From NCBI GenBank assembly GCA_900074885.1, contig FJUW01000092.1:1-64000 (forward strand): a stretch of 64,000 bases of DNA, in the 5' to 3' direction. Shown piece after piece: positions 37,036 through 50,047 of this stretch (positions within the stretch are counted from its first letter, which is position 1; each line of letters starts with the position of its first letter). The stretch is from Rhynchosporium graminicola (Eukaryota > Ascomycota > Leotiomycetes > Helotiales > Ploettnerulaceae). Under the pieces are notes generated by a model, which did no database searches, was not told the origin of the DNA, and saw only the letters and a list, made by a program, of their open reading frames with translations. The position numbers and the translations under genes were made by a program.

Positions 37036-37829
37036 ACTATATATTTCGCTACTATAGGTCCCTTTCAGTAGGCCCGATCTCTCTCTCGAGCCGGGCCTAC
37101 TGCTCTTCTCGTTTCTGGATTCGCGCTGCGATTTGGGCTATAATAGCTATATCGCTACTACTACTACTACTATTATTATCGTCACGTGATAAGCGCGTCG
37201 CGTCCACGTCGACTACCTAATATCGTACCCTTTTCGCTGCGAACTACGTCTATAACTAGACCGGGCGAAATAATTACGCGTCTAGTAATCGCTTCTTCTT
37301 ATGCTCGATATTATAATACTTCCGTATATTACTATAGTTAGCGGTTTTATACGTATAGTCCGGACACTAGAAGCTATAGATAATAGGAAGTACTAGCTGC
37401 GGCAGCGAATAGTCAGGTAGCAGTAGTATGCTGCGAAAATCATACGGCTATTGCTATTGCTCTAGATACTCGACTAATACCTTACGATCTCTCACTTAGA
37501 TTATATATACTTGCGATAAGTAATTATAGATATTTTCTAAGTTAATCGCTTACTAGTATTCTGCGGCATAGCAGATAATAATACGAAACTCGGTATTTAA
37601 CGTTAACTACTGCTATATAGCTCCGGGTAATAGTAGTAGTAATAGATCAGATAGAGATACTATTATACTTATTATTTTTAGAGAAGATAGAGAGCAGATA
37701 ATAGGAGATTAGTCCTCCTTAGTTACTAGATATGTCTAGAAACCGAGATAGGATATACGGGCTTGCTACTACTACGTCCCGTAAGCGAGCCTCATCTAAA
37801 CGTCCCGGTTAGTCGATAAACCGGCAAAA
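37036..37829 (-). pseudogene. TLH RecQ helicase fragment, copy 2 (N-terminal part)
   Basis: Aligns colinearly with 25,202-25,999 of TLH copy 1, differing mostly by transitions. It contains only the N-terminal region (minus-strand RLSRDDNNSSSSSS-like and RIQKREEQQ-like segments). At 37,829 the homology stops at CCGGCAAAAGATAG, the same point as in copy 1, and LINE sequence begins. Confidence 0.75.
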
Positions 37830-37845
37830 GATAGGAATAGCCTGT

Positions 37846-38350
37846 AGCGCCTACCCTGAAATAGGCCATGAAGACACCTGTAGAGGAGCCCAAAGACGCT
37901 GGATTATACGCCACGATCAGGTCACCCGTGCATTTATAACTACCCTTTCTAGCCGGGAAGATCTAAAAGTCGAATCAGAGCTTATACTAGCGACTATAGG
38001 CAGTCGATAGCCTGAAAATAGTAAACGCTCTGATTTTTCAGTACTTATAGGCACCTCTAGGCACTACTATGACGTTCAGATAGTAGCAATTAATAAGGAT
38101 TCAGCACGCGAGGAAGCCTACGCTACGCTTATAGAGGCTATAAACGCGAAATAACTGAAATATAAGGACCTAAGCCCTGTATTTCACCCTCTAATTATCT
38201 CCGCCGGTAGCCTAATAGAAAAGGATATAGCGAAGACCTATAGGGCTCTATAGGGCCTACTAGGCCCTAGTAGAGCAAGATAGCTCGATAGCTTTATTGC
38301 TACTACTTTGACCTAGGTATAAGGTATCGCAGCTACGTTAATTATAGTAT
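37846..38350 (+). pseudogene. C-terminal endonuclease of a CRE/R2-type LINE, copy B
   Basis: Plus-strand frame that retains more of the upstream part than copy A. A Cys/His motif reads CSAYPEIGHEDTCRGAQRRW (C-x7-H-x3-C, upstream Cys apparently lost), then IIRHDQVTRAFITTLSSRED. The PD-x12-D endonuclease signature with DVQIVAINKDSAREEAYA follows. A CCHC finger preceding a restriction-like endonuclease is the C-terminal order of CRE/R2-type LINEs. Stops (TAG/TAA) disable it, and no reverse transcriptase is left. It is joined directly to TLH copy 2. Confidence 0.75.
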
Positions 38351-38771
38351 ATAAGTAAGCCTGAAATACCCTGAGAATCCACCCCCCGCCTACCCTGGAG
38401 CGAATATAGCCCCGCGCTACAGGGCACCTCTTCTATACTAAAAAAGCACCCCCCCTCTCTTCCTCTCTCTTCTACGCTAGAGAGCACCCTCCCTATATCA
38501 CAGGGCACCTCCCCCCTACGCCGCAGGGCACCCTCTCTCGCTATAGAGCACCCTCTTCTCTTTCATCGAAGGCTTCGATCATCTATCTACTACTCGTAGT
38601 ACATATCGCCTACCCTAGGCTTCTGTATCTCTCTTTTATTCAGTACTCTTCTTACCTGTATTTATAGCGCGCACCCCTTGTACTTATAGCTTAGATTACC
38701 TTATAGTTAGAAAAACGCCTGTAGCAAGATAGCGTAGTTAGATTCAATATCACCTAACCCTTAAACCCTAA
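38351..38771 (+). other. LINE copy B 3' UTR ending in telomere repeats
   Basis: Same GCACC minisatellite (about 38,420-38,555) and same terminal segment as copy A, ending at GATTCAATATCAC. Telomere units CCTAACCCTTAAACCCTAA follow at 38,752-38,771, then GTGGGGGAAGGC. Confidence 0.75.
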
Positions 38772-39738
38772 GTGGGGGAAGGCGGGGCTGCCAAGGCTAG
38801 CAGGATACCAATTCCACGCCCGTGCCCTCGATCTTCAGCGACCTGCATCGGAAGAACTATAAGTCCGATTCCTACAATTCTTAGCGCGTTGAAATACGCT
38901 AGCCTAGCCCTATATAGAGATAATTTTTTTATCAAATTCTATTAACGCAGTCAAGAGTTAGAACCCGGCAGGATACTAATTCCACTTTGGCCCGCGAGGA
39001 TACTAATTCCGCTGCGTGCCCCTTTAGGCTTTATTAGTAGTGAAAGATCACTTTAAGGTATCAGGAGATAGAGAATTGAAGTAGTCTCTGAATATTAATT
39101 ATAGAGAGCGTTATCTCTTCAGAAGAAAGAGAGAAAGCTTACTTTAAATATATAAGGAGATCATATAAATATATACTAAGCTATGCAAGTGATCAGATAT
39201 AACGTGAGTATATATAACAGGTGAAAGTATACGATATACCCCTTATAGTAATCTCTTATTATAAGTCTAGAGATTGCTATTAACTATACGTATACTTTTA
39301 CCTAGTTAGTGAATATAAACTACCCTAAGTAAGTAAAGAAGCTCTAAATAGAGAGAGTGAATTCACTATTTATATAAATTAATAAAAGAAAGTATAGATA
39401 AAGTGCGTGAGCTAGTCAAAGTCGAAGTGACTATTAAAGAGTAGAGTTAAGTAAACAAAGGAAATTACAAGACTATAGCCTTATATATAGTATAAATTCA
39501 GCTGTTTCTAAGTTTTAAGTGATCGTTAAGTATAAGAGTAAAGGTAAAATATCATAAAGAAGCGTTTAATACAATAAATTACAAATCGAAATCCAGGTTA
39601 TATGATTAGAGAGTTATAGATAGCAGTCGCAACTAATTAAGTGATTCGAGGCAGAAGAAGCTTCTAGATCGAAAAGGCACTCTAGGCAGCTAGCCTTATT
39701 TACTTATAAGGGTAGGTAACCGAAGCCTTATAGGTATA
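38772..39738 (-). mobile_element. Ty1/copia 3'-end region including LTR (copy 2 of duplicated segment)
   Basis: Near-identical to 29,229-30,195. From about 39,027 to 39,245 it matches the right end of the copia element (47,284-47,494), so this is the left, i.e. 3', LTR or terminal region of the minus-strand copia element. The precise LTR boundary is not clear: the match extends about twelve bases beyond the first plausible TG (39,041). GTATA at 39,734-39,738 precedes the inserted gypsy LTR. Confidence 0.55.
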
Positions 39739-40740
39739 TGAGCCTCTTATCTCGCATATAAAGAAGTTCTTCTTCCTTTAAATATAGTATACTAAGATTC
39801 TCTGCGCCTATCTCTCTTCTTCTATTAATAACTTTATTTTAAATCTTCTATTATTATTATTATGTCTTCTAACTCTCTAAATAAGAGATCGCGAAAAGAG
39901 AACTCTTAAGAGTCAGATATGCGTCCTATATTATATTATCGCGTCGAAGAATCCCTTACTAACTCTAGAAGATCCTTTACGATTAAATCTATTTATCGCG
40001 ATATTATAAGATTATTTTTACTTTTTACTTTAATCTTTTAACTAATAATCTATAATATAGTTCGATAGCCCTTACTCTAAGGAAGGTATCCCTTCTATTC
40101 CTTATCGCCTAGTAGCTTAACTACGAAATAATCCTGAAATCCGTTCCTTCTGATCTATTAATTATACTAATTAAGATAATAATTCTAAGCCTGAGCCTAA
40201 ATAGTATAATCCCTTAGATAATCTTTCTAATTACTCTATCTGCGAACTTTCTCTACTCCTCTAGCGAACTAATTTATCTCCTCGTATACTAAAAGCTATA
40301 TCTTCTTCTTTAAAGAAGATTATTATATCTTCCTATAATCGCAAGTCTATTACTACTACCCTCAGATCTGAAGTAAAGCGTAAGATAAGTAAGTAATCTC
40401 CTAATACTAATACTATTTGAATTCTAATATCTACTAAGTAAAGAGAATAATAATCCTTACTAAAGATATATTAGTATATATGACGCTTGCTCTAGAAAGG
40501 TCTCAAAACTACCTGAGCAATAAGACCTCATATTACTATGAATATAAAGTAGTAAGAATCACTTGAGAATCTATAACTAAGGAGTGAAGAAGTAGAGAGA
40601 GAATAGAAGTATATATATGAAAAGGGGCCCCTAAACTCTACTCGTGTAATCTCGCTTAGCAGTAAGTGTTTCTACTAATAGGGAGAGAGTAAGTGTTTCT
40701 ACTAATAGGGAGAGACCTCCAAACCTGACCAGTCGTCACA
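39739..40740 (-). mobile_element. Solo Ty3/gypsy LTR nested in the copia element
   Basis: 1,002 bp. In plus orientation it starts TGAGCCTCTTATCTCGC and ends AGTCGTCACA (minus TGTGACGACT...GGCTCA), with the TG..CA ends of an LTR. GTATA occurs on both sides (39,734-39,738 and 40,741-40,745), a 5-bp target duplication as made by Ty3/gypsy integrases. Copia sequence continues on each side. It carries a 27-bp tandem duplication (TAAGTGTTTCTACTAATAGG...) at about 40,660-40,715 that the copy at 30,196-31,170 lacks. Confidence 0.7.
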
Positions 40741-43700
40741 GTATAAGTATAAAGGGAACTAGAGGAAAAAGTCACTACTATATAAATATAGCTATAAAGT
40801 TAAAGAGATATTACTCTTATGCTTCTTATAGCTGTATTCCTGCTACCCCGCAAATAATCACCTGGGCTAAGGAGTTTATAGATAGAAAGAGAACTAGTAC
40901 TAAGGAATCCGTAAACCTTCTAATAATTCTAATCTTTTAATACCTTAGCTAATTTACTTAGTTCCTTAAAAATCACTATATAAATCTTCGATAAGTACTT
41001 AAAGATATAAAAGCTAAAAGAGCTCTAAAGAAAAGCGGTAGTAATATAGAGTCAGAATCTAAGGTCGAGATCTTTAATATGAAATCTATTAGACTTAGAC
41101 CTTCTCTAAAGAAGAGAGATCATAGTAGTAGTACGAGTAGAGCTTCTGCTAGTAAGTTTATAGGATTATATAGTAATAGAACTCCTTCTGAGGATAGAAA
41201 GTACTATACTAAGTACCGGATTAAGCGCTAGAAGAATAGCTAGAGTAAGTATTTAATCTTCCTATATAATTATTCGCAGATCCCTAAAAGCCTAGTTTTT
41301 AGTCTGAATTTTATATAATAAAAAAATACGCTAAGTAAGCGACTTAATACTATACTTTTAGCTCCTCTATCTATGATCTATAATTTCCTAAATTTAAAAG
41401 AAATCTGAAAGCTTCAAATTTCTATCGAGTAAGATTCTTTATAAGACTATCTACTAGTATATTATTAGTTAGTAGATAAGTTACTACAAATGATCCCTTA
41501 GCGTGCTCTTACTTAAGCTATATATTCTGAATATTAAGATATTATAATTTAGTGATTATTCTCTCGCTTTTATTTATAACTAGCCTGATTATTTATTAAT
41601 TATTATAAAAGATCTCCTAAGTCTCTCTAATATCGAAGGCAAGATCTTTAAAGAATCTCTGAAGAGCTATAGTTTCTTTTACTAGGTTAGCTAATATAAG
41701 CAGTTCAGCTTTAGTTATAGAGGTTATAACTATATCTTATATTAAAGCTTTCGAAACTACTAGTCCTCTATATATAAGGTTCAGATATCCTTAGGATAAT
41801 TTTCTAGAGTCTAGATCGTCTGCAAATAAAGTATCAGAAGCTATTACTAACGCTCTTAAGTATTCTCCTCTATAAATAATCCCCAGAAATCGAGTACTAT
41901 AAAGATATCGAATTAGCTAGTAGATAGCTATAAAATAGTCTAATAAGGGATTAGTTAAGTACTTAGAGAGCTATAAGATAGTATATAATACGTCTAGTCG
42001 AACTATAATTGCGGTATAAAGAACTGATCCTACTCTCTCTTAAAATACTTTAATTAACTTCTTTAAAGCTTAGTTTAGATTCTTAATAAGATTAAGTTAA
42101 GAAAATAGTTAGGGTTAAGTAGTTTCTATTTATTTAATTAAAGTTATACGCGATCTTTTTAATATATTAATTATATATAAGTGAGATAGTTTTAAGCTTT
42201 ATATTATAGAGCACTCTAATACTAAGGAATTACTTAATATTACCTAGAATATATATATCGTATTCCGTATTCAGATGATCGATAAAGCCCTACCCGAGCT
42301 CCTTATTATTATTATAGAAGAGCACTTATGTATTATTTATATAGAATATAACTATTAGTTTATAATCTCTATTTACAAATATATAAAGCTCCTCTAGATA
42401 TGGAAATAGCTTAAGTTTAGTTAAAGTATTAGTTATATATTTATACTATAAGTATAAAGAATCTCTTATTCCGTAAAGAGCGCGATCGACTCTAAGTACC
42501 TTTCCGGGATTAGATCTTCTAGGAGGAAAGAAGTAGTATACCCTTTCTCCTTTAATATCCCTTAAGGCGTTAATAAATATATTTATAATATTAAAGTACT
42601 TAATCTCTAGATCGAAGTATACTATAAGAGCTATTACTATTCGAAATGATTTTATATTAAGTATACTAGTATAAGTTAAGATAATTATTACTTCGCTTTG
42701 AAGATCCCCTCTGATTACGATTCGAGAGCGATATCTTTTAATATATTTATCTTTATTAGGTTTATACTTAAAAAATTATATCAGAGGAACTAGCGATTAT
42801 ATTATATACTAATTATATATCTTAGATTCTTAGTAGCCTTATTTCTCTATATTTCCTATCTCTAGATCTATATCTTCAGAAAACTAAGCTTTTATTAGAT
42901 AGTTCTTAAGATCATTAAATCTCTTTAATTCTAGTAGGAGATCTACTACCTTAATCTTTAGAAGTCTAAGCTTTCTATTAATATTTAAAAGCTAAGCTTC
43001 TAAAGTAGTAGCTATTATTAAATTATCTAATTTAAGTATCTAGAGTATTTTAAAAGATACTAAGATCACTTTATATATTATTCTTAAGTCTAAGGAACCT
43101 CCTATCATATCTATATACTAATTAGGTATAAGTATAGAGATTTGAAGATCTACTTATAACCTGGGATTATTTTAGGGTTCCTATAAGAGAGATCACTCTT
43201 AACTTAAGTACCCTGAGTTTCTTCACACCCGATCTTTCGATAAGGGTTCTCTATACGCTTAGAGTTTATTATAATACTTAGTACTTAAAATACTAGAGTA
43301 CTATTTACCTTCTTTAGATACTTAAGCTTCTTTATAGCTTTCTTCTTAGCTTTTAAAAGCTTCTTTTCAGAATTTAAGCTTCAAACTTCTAATAATCTCT
43401 CGATAGAGTTATGAGAAGATCTAATCGAATCTGATTCTATATCTAACCCGTTAGTCGAATAATCGAGAATCACTTAGTACCCCTCTAGCGGAGGTTTATA
43501 TAGGATTCGACCCTTAATCTTAGATAATCGAGATATTATTAATATAAGTACTTCTTTAGTAACTTAATCAGAAGATATAAGTGCTCTTTTAGTAACCTAA
43601 TTATTTAAGGGGTAAGTATATCGCTTATCTTTAATTTGCATATCCCTTTCGTAGTTTATAAGTAGTATTTCCTTACTTACGGCCGGCTCCCCTAAGCTCT

Positions 43701-46700
43701 GCACTATACCTATCGCAGGCTCTAGGATTAATATATAATAGCCTTGCCTTACTATCTTTTTATCGTATATATCTACCGATAGAGTAATATCCGGGGTCTG
43801 AAAGCCGGGGAAAATAAGCTAATCTCCAGAAGAGTTATTAGTTCTTTTTACTCCTAGATTCTAACTCTCTCGAGTATCGCGAGCTTCTGCGAAGTAAACT
43901 AAGAGATTAAGGAAATCTTCTGATCTTCCTTTATTTAACCTGATCTCTAAAGAGACTTCTTTAGGGATATCTTCTTAAATATTATTAAGGAGCTTAGCTT
44001 AAACTAGTTGAATTTCAGCTTTCTTAATAAGGTTATAGATTATTTAAGCCTCCTCTTTAGTGATCGTAATTCTTTTATCTAGAGAAAAGATATAGAATTC
44101 GTCTTTATTAAAGTATATATTCTACGTAATAATAATCCTTTAGAGCGCGGGAACCTAGATCTTATAGATATTAGAGGCTATATAGCCTACTAAATACCTG
44201 ATATAAGCTCTCGCCGAGATTTTAAACGCTCGATTTTCCTATCCTTTTATTCTTTCTTTTATTAATAAGTATATTTTATATCTATATATATAAATTAAGC
44301 TCTAATTTAGTCTGAAATCTATAGTTAGTCGAGTAATAATAGCTAGATCGTAAAATCGGAAATAGTTACGAAACTATCTATTATTCTCTTTAAGAGGTAA
44401 TCTCTAATTATTCTCTCTCTTAGGTGATCTATTAAATAGATAAGTAGTAGCTAAAGCGCACTTAAGACTTAGGAAATCCGGGAGATAAGCTAATAATTAT
44501 ATATAAATTCCTTCAGATATTATTTCCGATCCTGCTCTTTCGATTCTACTATTTAGCTTATACATCTAAGCTAGTAAGAGCTCGATTTCAATTCCGAGCT
44601 TTAAATACTACTTCTGATAGTATATGAATCCTTAAATTACTATAACCGCCTTCTCCTGATTATATTTGAATATGCAGATAGCGAGGCTAAATTGCCTCCT
44701 TACTTAAGCTTCAAAACCTTCGAGACACTTAAAGATTTCATCGTATTCCTTAGTTCTTAAAGTAAAGATAATAATTAGTCTATTATACTCGCACTTAATT
44801 AGAAGTAACTATAATCTTTTCTAATATACTAGAAAGTCGAATAAATCTAATATTATCCTCTAAAATAGATAAAGGGATTTTCTTTCCGGTAGCTATCTAG
44901 AGATCCTTTATAAAGTATATATAACTACGTAATACTTATATTTATATCTTCCTACTCCTTTAGTAATTACTACTTCTTAGGCGTAGCTTATAAGCTTCCT
45001 AAGAGCGTCTGGTGCAAGATAACTAGCTCTTAGATACTATATCTTCTTAGAATCCTTTCTACTAATTACTCTTTAAGCTAATTTTATAATAGATCTTTTA
45101 ATAGACGAATCTAGAGATAAGTATATCTATATAAGGTAGATTATTATACCTGCTATACTGAAAAGGAGGAATTTATTTTAAAGGTTAATAGTTTAAATGA
45201 ACTTTATATTTAAAGAATATAAGATTCTGTTTTTATTTAAGCTTCCGAATAACTAGGTAAGAGATCTATAGGATTCTTTCTTCTCTCTAGCATAAAGTAT
45301 AATCTAATCTATAATACTAGATCCCTAAGTCTAATAATCGAGCTTCTAAGATAATATTAATATAAAAACTATCTATTACTATGATATTATAGAGCTTAAA
45401 GTTAAAGTACTTTCTATCTAGTCCTAAAAGGACCCTTTTTATTAGACGGGTTCCGCGCTTACTAATAGGGATTTAGGAGGTTCTACTCTCTATATAATTA
45501 TTAATCCCTAACTTAATAAAAAATCCTTTAACTAAGAGATCACGATTATTAACTAGGTTAGTAGCTCTATAGTTATTAAAAAGGGTAGATTAAGAAAGAG
45601 GATAAGCTCCTCCTTTCACTAGATAGATCTCTAGTAATTCTATAAGCTCCTGATTATTATCTAGGAAAGGTACTATAACTAGTTCTACTTTCTTTCTACT
45701 TTACTTTATATTCTTATCTAAGATATTCCCTAGAAAGCTTAACTTATATTTAGAATCTCCTGCCGCTTTAATAAGGAGATTATAAGTTACTTAGGAGATC
45801 AGTCGATCTATTCTAAAGCTAGTACAGAGATCTTTCTATTTACTAGAGATAAAACATTAGTATATTACTAAAGTTCCTTTAGGATCTTAAGCTCTAACTG
45901 CGATTAGACTATTATCTTTACTAGTAGTATAGACCTATCCGCATATAGAAAGCTATAATTTAGTATAATCTATTAGCTTCTAGATATAAGTTCTATCCTT
46001 TACGTATAAATAAGAGTACTTAATATATTCTGATCTACCGGTAGTAGCGTAGGATAAGCTAATATTAGTAATAACTCGAGATCTAAGTGTTAAGAAAACG
46101 CCCTGACTTTTTCCTATACTGCTTTGAAACTCCTGATATATATAATTAACTTAACTCATATAGAATTCCTTAGCGAGCTCCTTAAGGGTATATAGCGAGG
46201 GTCTTCCATATAGCTTAGCTCTTTAATACTTAATCAGAAGGTTATTTACCTAGAGGTAGTCGAAAGATTTAACTATATTTAGGAAGTCTATGATTCTAAG
46301 GGATCCTTTGATATCCGGGACCTTATAAAGTATATAGTCTCTGATTAGAGCTTGAAGTTTAATAATCTAAGCTTAAGAGTTTGAATTACTACTTCTTCCT
46401 TTACTTCTAGCGGATACCCCTATAGTAAGATAAAGCCTATAAGCTTTCTATACGTTAGATTAAATAATCGTATCAGTTTAATAGAGTTCTTATCTTAAAG
46501 CTCTTAAAAGGTATTAAAGGTTTACTTTCTTTTTAGCTAGTAACCCCTTGATCGCAGGAGCTAAGTAGGTCAGTAATATAGTCTTCTCTACTTATATATA
46601 GATTTTAGCGTAAGTAATAGCCTTTTAGCTTTTAGTAGCAAGATCGAGTATAAATTACTTATTTTCGATCTTTACTTTAGCTTTCCGAGATACTATAGTA

Positions 46701-47283
46701 ATTATAGCAGGTTTCTTAGGTTTAGCTAGAATAAGGGATACTAAAGTTAGATCAAGCAGTTGATTTATATCTCGAGTGCTTCTAGTTAATTCGGAGATCT
46801 GCTCCTTAGCTTATTAAACTAATTTAAGCTCCTAAGCTTTTATTTCTATATTATAATCTACTTCAGAGCTTCGATTCTCGCTATCTGCGATCTCTTATAG
46901 CTATTATAGTCGGATCTAAAGAAGCTTGACTAGGGAGACCTAGTCTAGTAGATCTAGGTCTATATATTACTATACCCTGATTATTCTAGCTATAAATTGA
47001 ACGTAAGAGATCTAATCTAGCTATTACTCTAGTTTTTTGCAGACTATCTTATTACTTAGATTAAGTAGATCGTTAGAAGGATCGTTAAAAGATATAGTTT
47101 AAGTAGTTGAAAAGCTAGTATAAGCTTTATAGAACTTTAATTAATATATTATAAAAGGCCTGAATAAGTAACTCAAGTGATCGAAAGCTGGAATAAAGCT
47201 TTACTTCTATGTATATAACAGGTAGCTTTAAAAGCGATATATTAATATATAGCTCTTAACTATAGTATAAAAGTAAAGTAAGC
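40741..47283 (-). mobile_element. Ty1/copia retrotransposon internal region, RIP-inactivated
   Basis: Minus strand. A gag-like region lies about 47,100-46,100, then a protease/pre-integrase region. Integrase is at about 45,000-44,060 (YLFNRSPKRE, RAYIRYLVGYIASNIYKIQV). Reverse transcriptase is near 42,350-42,240 (GFIDHLNTEYDI and LGNIK). The RNase H end is at about 41,880-41,380 (ALVIASDTLFADDLDSRK, TSITKAELLILANLVKETIA, RFLLNLGNYRS). The order integrase before reverse transcriptase is diagnostic for copia. Most stops are TAG/TAA. A possible primer-binding site just inside the right terminus (47,240-47,265, minus TAGTTAAGAGCTATA) is uncertain. Non-functional copy. Confidence 0.85.
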
Positions 47284-47494
47284 TTTATTAGTAATAAAAG
47301 ATCACTTTAAGGTATCAGGAGATAGAGAATTAAAGTAGTCTCTAAATATTAATTATAGAGAGCGTTATCTCTTTAGAAGAAAGAGAGAAAGCTTACTTTA
47401 AATATATAAGAAGATCATATGAGTATACACTAGGCTATGCAGGTGATCAGATATAACGTGACTATACATAACAAGTGAAAGTGTACGATATATC
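47284..47494 (-). mobile_element. Right (5') terminal repeat of the copia element, truncated
   Basis: 211 bp, matching 39,027-39,245 and 29,485-29,700 with RIP-type differences (for example AGATCACTTTAAGGTATCAG). It stops where TLH copy 3 begins, so the outer part of the LTR has been lost. Confidence 0.6.
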
Positions 47495-49446
47495 CTTAAC
47501 TAACTGCTACTAACTTTAGTCGAGTAGTATTCGCTCGTATAAGAACTAGTAGCTCTTCTTCTATAGTTAATTATCTAGATAGTCTAGAAAGCTATACTCC
47601 CGCGGCCGAAACTACTATATAGACCCTGAATTATCAATAAGCTATAGTAGTAGCATAAGTAATATATATTAATAGAAGAGTAGCTTATAAAGTAGCTCCT
47701 CTAGCTTAACTATTAGCTTATAGTATATTATCCTAACTTTTACTATAGCTACTCCCTTGCCCGTATAGAAGACTATCTAGTTCTCTAGCGCCTAGTAGAT
47801 ATTCGACTCGGCGGGTATAACCCGGGTAATCGACTAGCTATATACGAGCTGCGATAGAATCGTTAATACGACTAAGTATATACTTTCGTAAAGAAACTTC
47901 CGGCGGAAGTAGTCGACGCGCGCTACTATAGCCCCTGCTATAGCCCCTATTTACTTCCGGCTCTTTAAGTTTAGCTCGGGCTAGCCTTACTCGGAAAGAG
48001 TAACCTTAAGTATTAGTAGCCGGATTATCTAGAGTATCTAGGCTAAGATAAGCGTATACTTAGTAGTAATAGTAAAGCGTTTTACCTAGGAGTTTATACT
48101 ATAGACCGTGAGATAATATATTACTAGCGATTTATACGAGATTAATTATTATATATCCTAAGTAAGTAGCGTAATAATTAATCCTATAAGTGCTATATTC
48201 AGCGGCTAGTCCTCTATTAGTAGCTAGTTATTAGCTACTATTACTACTACAGGCTATTAGAAGTACTCGCGGATATTCTTAATAGCTAGCTACTACTCGT
48301 CAGAAAAGATAACGCCTGTTTAAGACGGATCCTCGGGGCCCTCGGGGGCAGTACGTATAATATAGTATAATAGTCGCTAAAACGTTTAGCTATATTACTA
48401 GAGTAACTTCTTTTCGAGCAGCTCGAATAGGACCTGCTTTACTACTCCTATTATAAGCGATACTTACTACTTCAGAGTATCCTTATACCCCCCGATAGCC
48501 TTAAGCGTAGCTAGTACGCGCTATAAGACTCAGTCCTAGCTTAGTATTAGTCGGGGCAGATCGGGCTCAGTAGCAGTAGTAGTAATAGTAAATGCCGCAG
48601 TAGCTACTAGATCGTATTATAACCTAGCGAGTATCTTATCCTACTATATATTTCGCTGCTATAGATCCCTTTCGGTAGGCCCGATCTCTCTCCCGAGCCG
48701 GGCCTGCTTCTCTTCTCGTTTTTAGATTCGCGCTGCGATTTAGGCTATAATAGCTATATCGCTACTACTACTACTACTACTACTACTATAGTTATCGTTA
48801 CGTAATAGGCGCGTCGCGTTTACGTCGATTACTTAATATCGTGCTCTCTTCACTGCGAACTACGACTAGATAGGGCGAAATAATTACGCGTCTAGTAGTC
48901 GCTTCTTCTGATACGCTTTATTACTATATTAACAGATAATATATTAGTTAGTCGACTTAAATATATAGTCTTAATACTAGAATCTATCTAGAATAAGAAG
49001 CACTAGCTACAGTAGCGAATAGTCAGGTAATAGTAGTATACTACGAAAATCATATAGCTACTGCCACTGCTCTAAATACTTAATTAGCTACTTTCGATAT
49101 AGGAGTTTAATTATATATGCCCTCGATAAGTGATTATTAATATTTTCCGGATTAATCGCTTACTAGTATTCGGCGGTATAGCAGATAATAATACTAAATT
49201 TAGTATTTAACGTTAGCTACGGGTCGATAGCTTAGGGCAGCGGTAGTAATACTTACCTAGATATAGATAATATATTTCTTAGTTATTAGGATACGAGAGG
49301 ACGGTTTTATAAGTTAATCTAGTTACTATATTTACTAGCTATATCTAGAAAATACGCTAGAGGGCACGGGCCGGCTACTGCCACGCCCCCTAAGCGAGCC
49401 TCACCCAAACGGCGTATTTTGTAAATAAACTACCAAAAGATATAGT
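47495..49446 (-). pseudogene. TLH RecQ helicase fragment, copy 3 (N-terminal half)
   Basis: Aligns with about 24,055-26,000 of TLH copy 1 over nearly 2 kb, with transitions throughout and a few small indels. It includes the region encoding EYF..LIAVV and the segment rich in PRGYSFLDYP/RITRVTP-like motifs, but not the ATPase motifs. More diverged than copy 2. Its right boundary (ACCAAAAGATATAG) coincides with the point where copies 1 and 2 stop. Confidence 0.75.
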
Positions 49447-50047
49447 TAGAATTGCTTAAAGAAATTTTTTGAATTAAATTAATTAAATCATTGATAAACT
49501 CTAAACTTAATTTAATGAAAGTAAAAAATTAGTTAATTTAATTTAATTTAATCTAATCTTAATTTAATTTAATTTAATCTTAATTAATTTAATTAATTAA
49601 TAATTACTTAAGTTGATTAATTTTTCGCACACTGAATAGAAGCTAATAATAGTAGTAGAGTATAAAGGTAGTAGCAGTAGAACGACTTCGAATAACCTCA
49701 AGTATAATTCAAAGCTTTAGGGGTAATCAGGGAATTATGAATATTTTCTTACTACATAAATGGCCTTTGCCCTCTAGTACAAATTTGTATAGGGGGGCAT
49801 GTCCCCTAGATGCACACGCCAAGTTACTAGAAGTTTAGCGTATGTCGATTTAGCTATTCACGTATGTTGATTTAGCTGGGGCCTTGTTCTTTACGATGCC
49901 GGAGATTTTTGGCAATTTTCAATCAATCATTCAATTCTCAGTCCGCATATATTCACTATCGTGGGCTTGATAGTATGTATCGTGTTTTTCTGGCTATTTT
50001 GTCATTGTGTTAGTGCTGTGGATACCTTGGCTATTAGTGACTGGTTA
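49447..50047. other. AT-rich boundary region, no gene
   Basis: 49,447-49,640 is built of TTAATTTAA-type motifs. 49,650-50,047 has more balanced composition, contains no open frame of note and leads into the Tc1/mariner inverted repeat. This is the transition from RIP-degraded repeats to the gene island. Confidence 0.6.
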
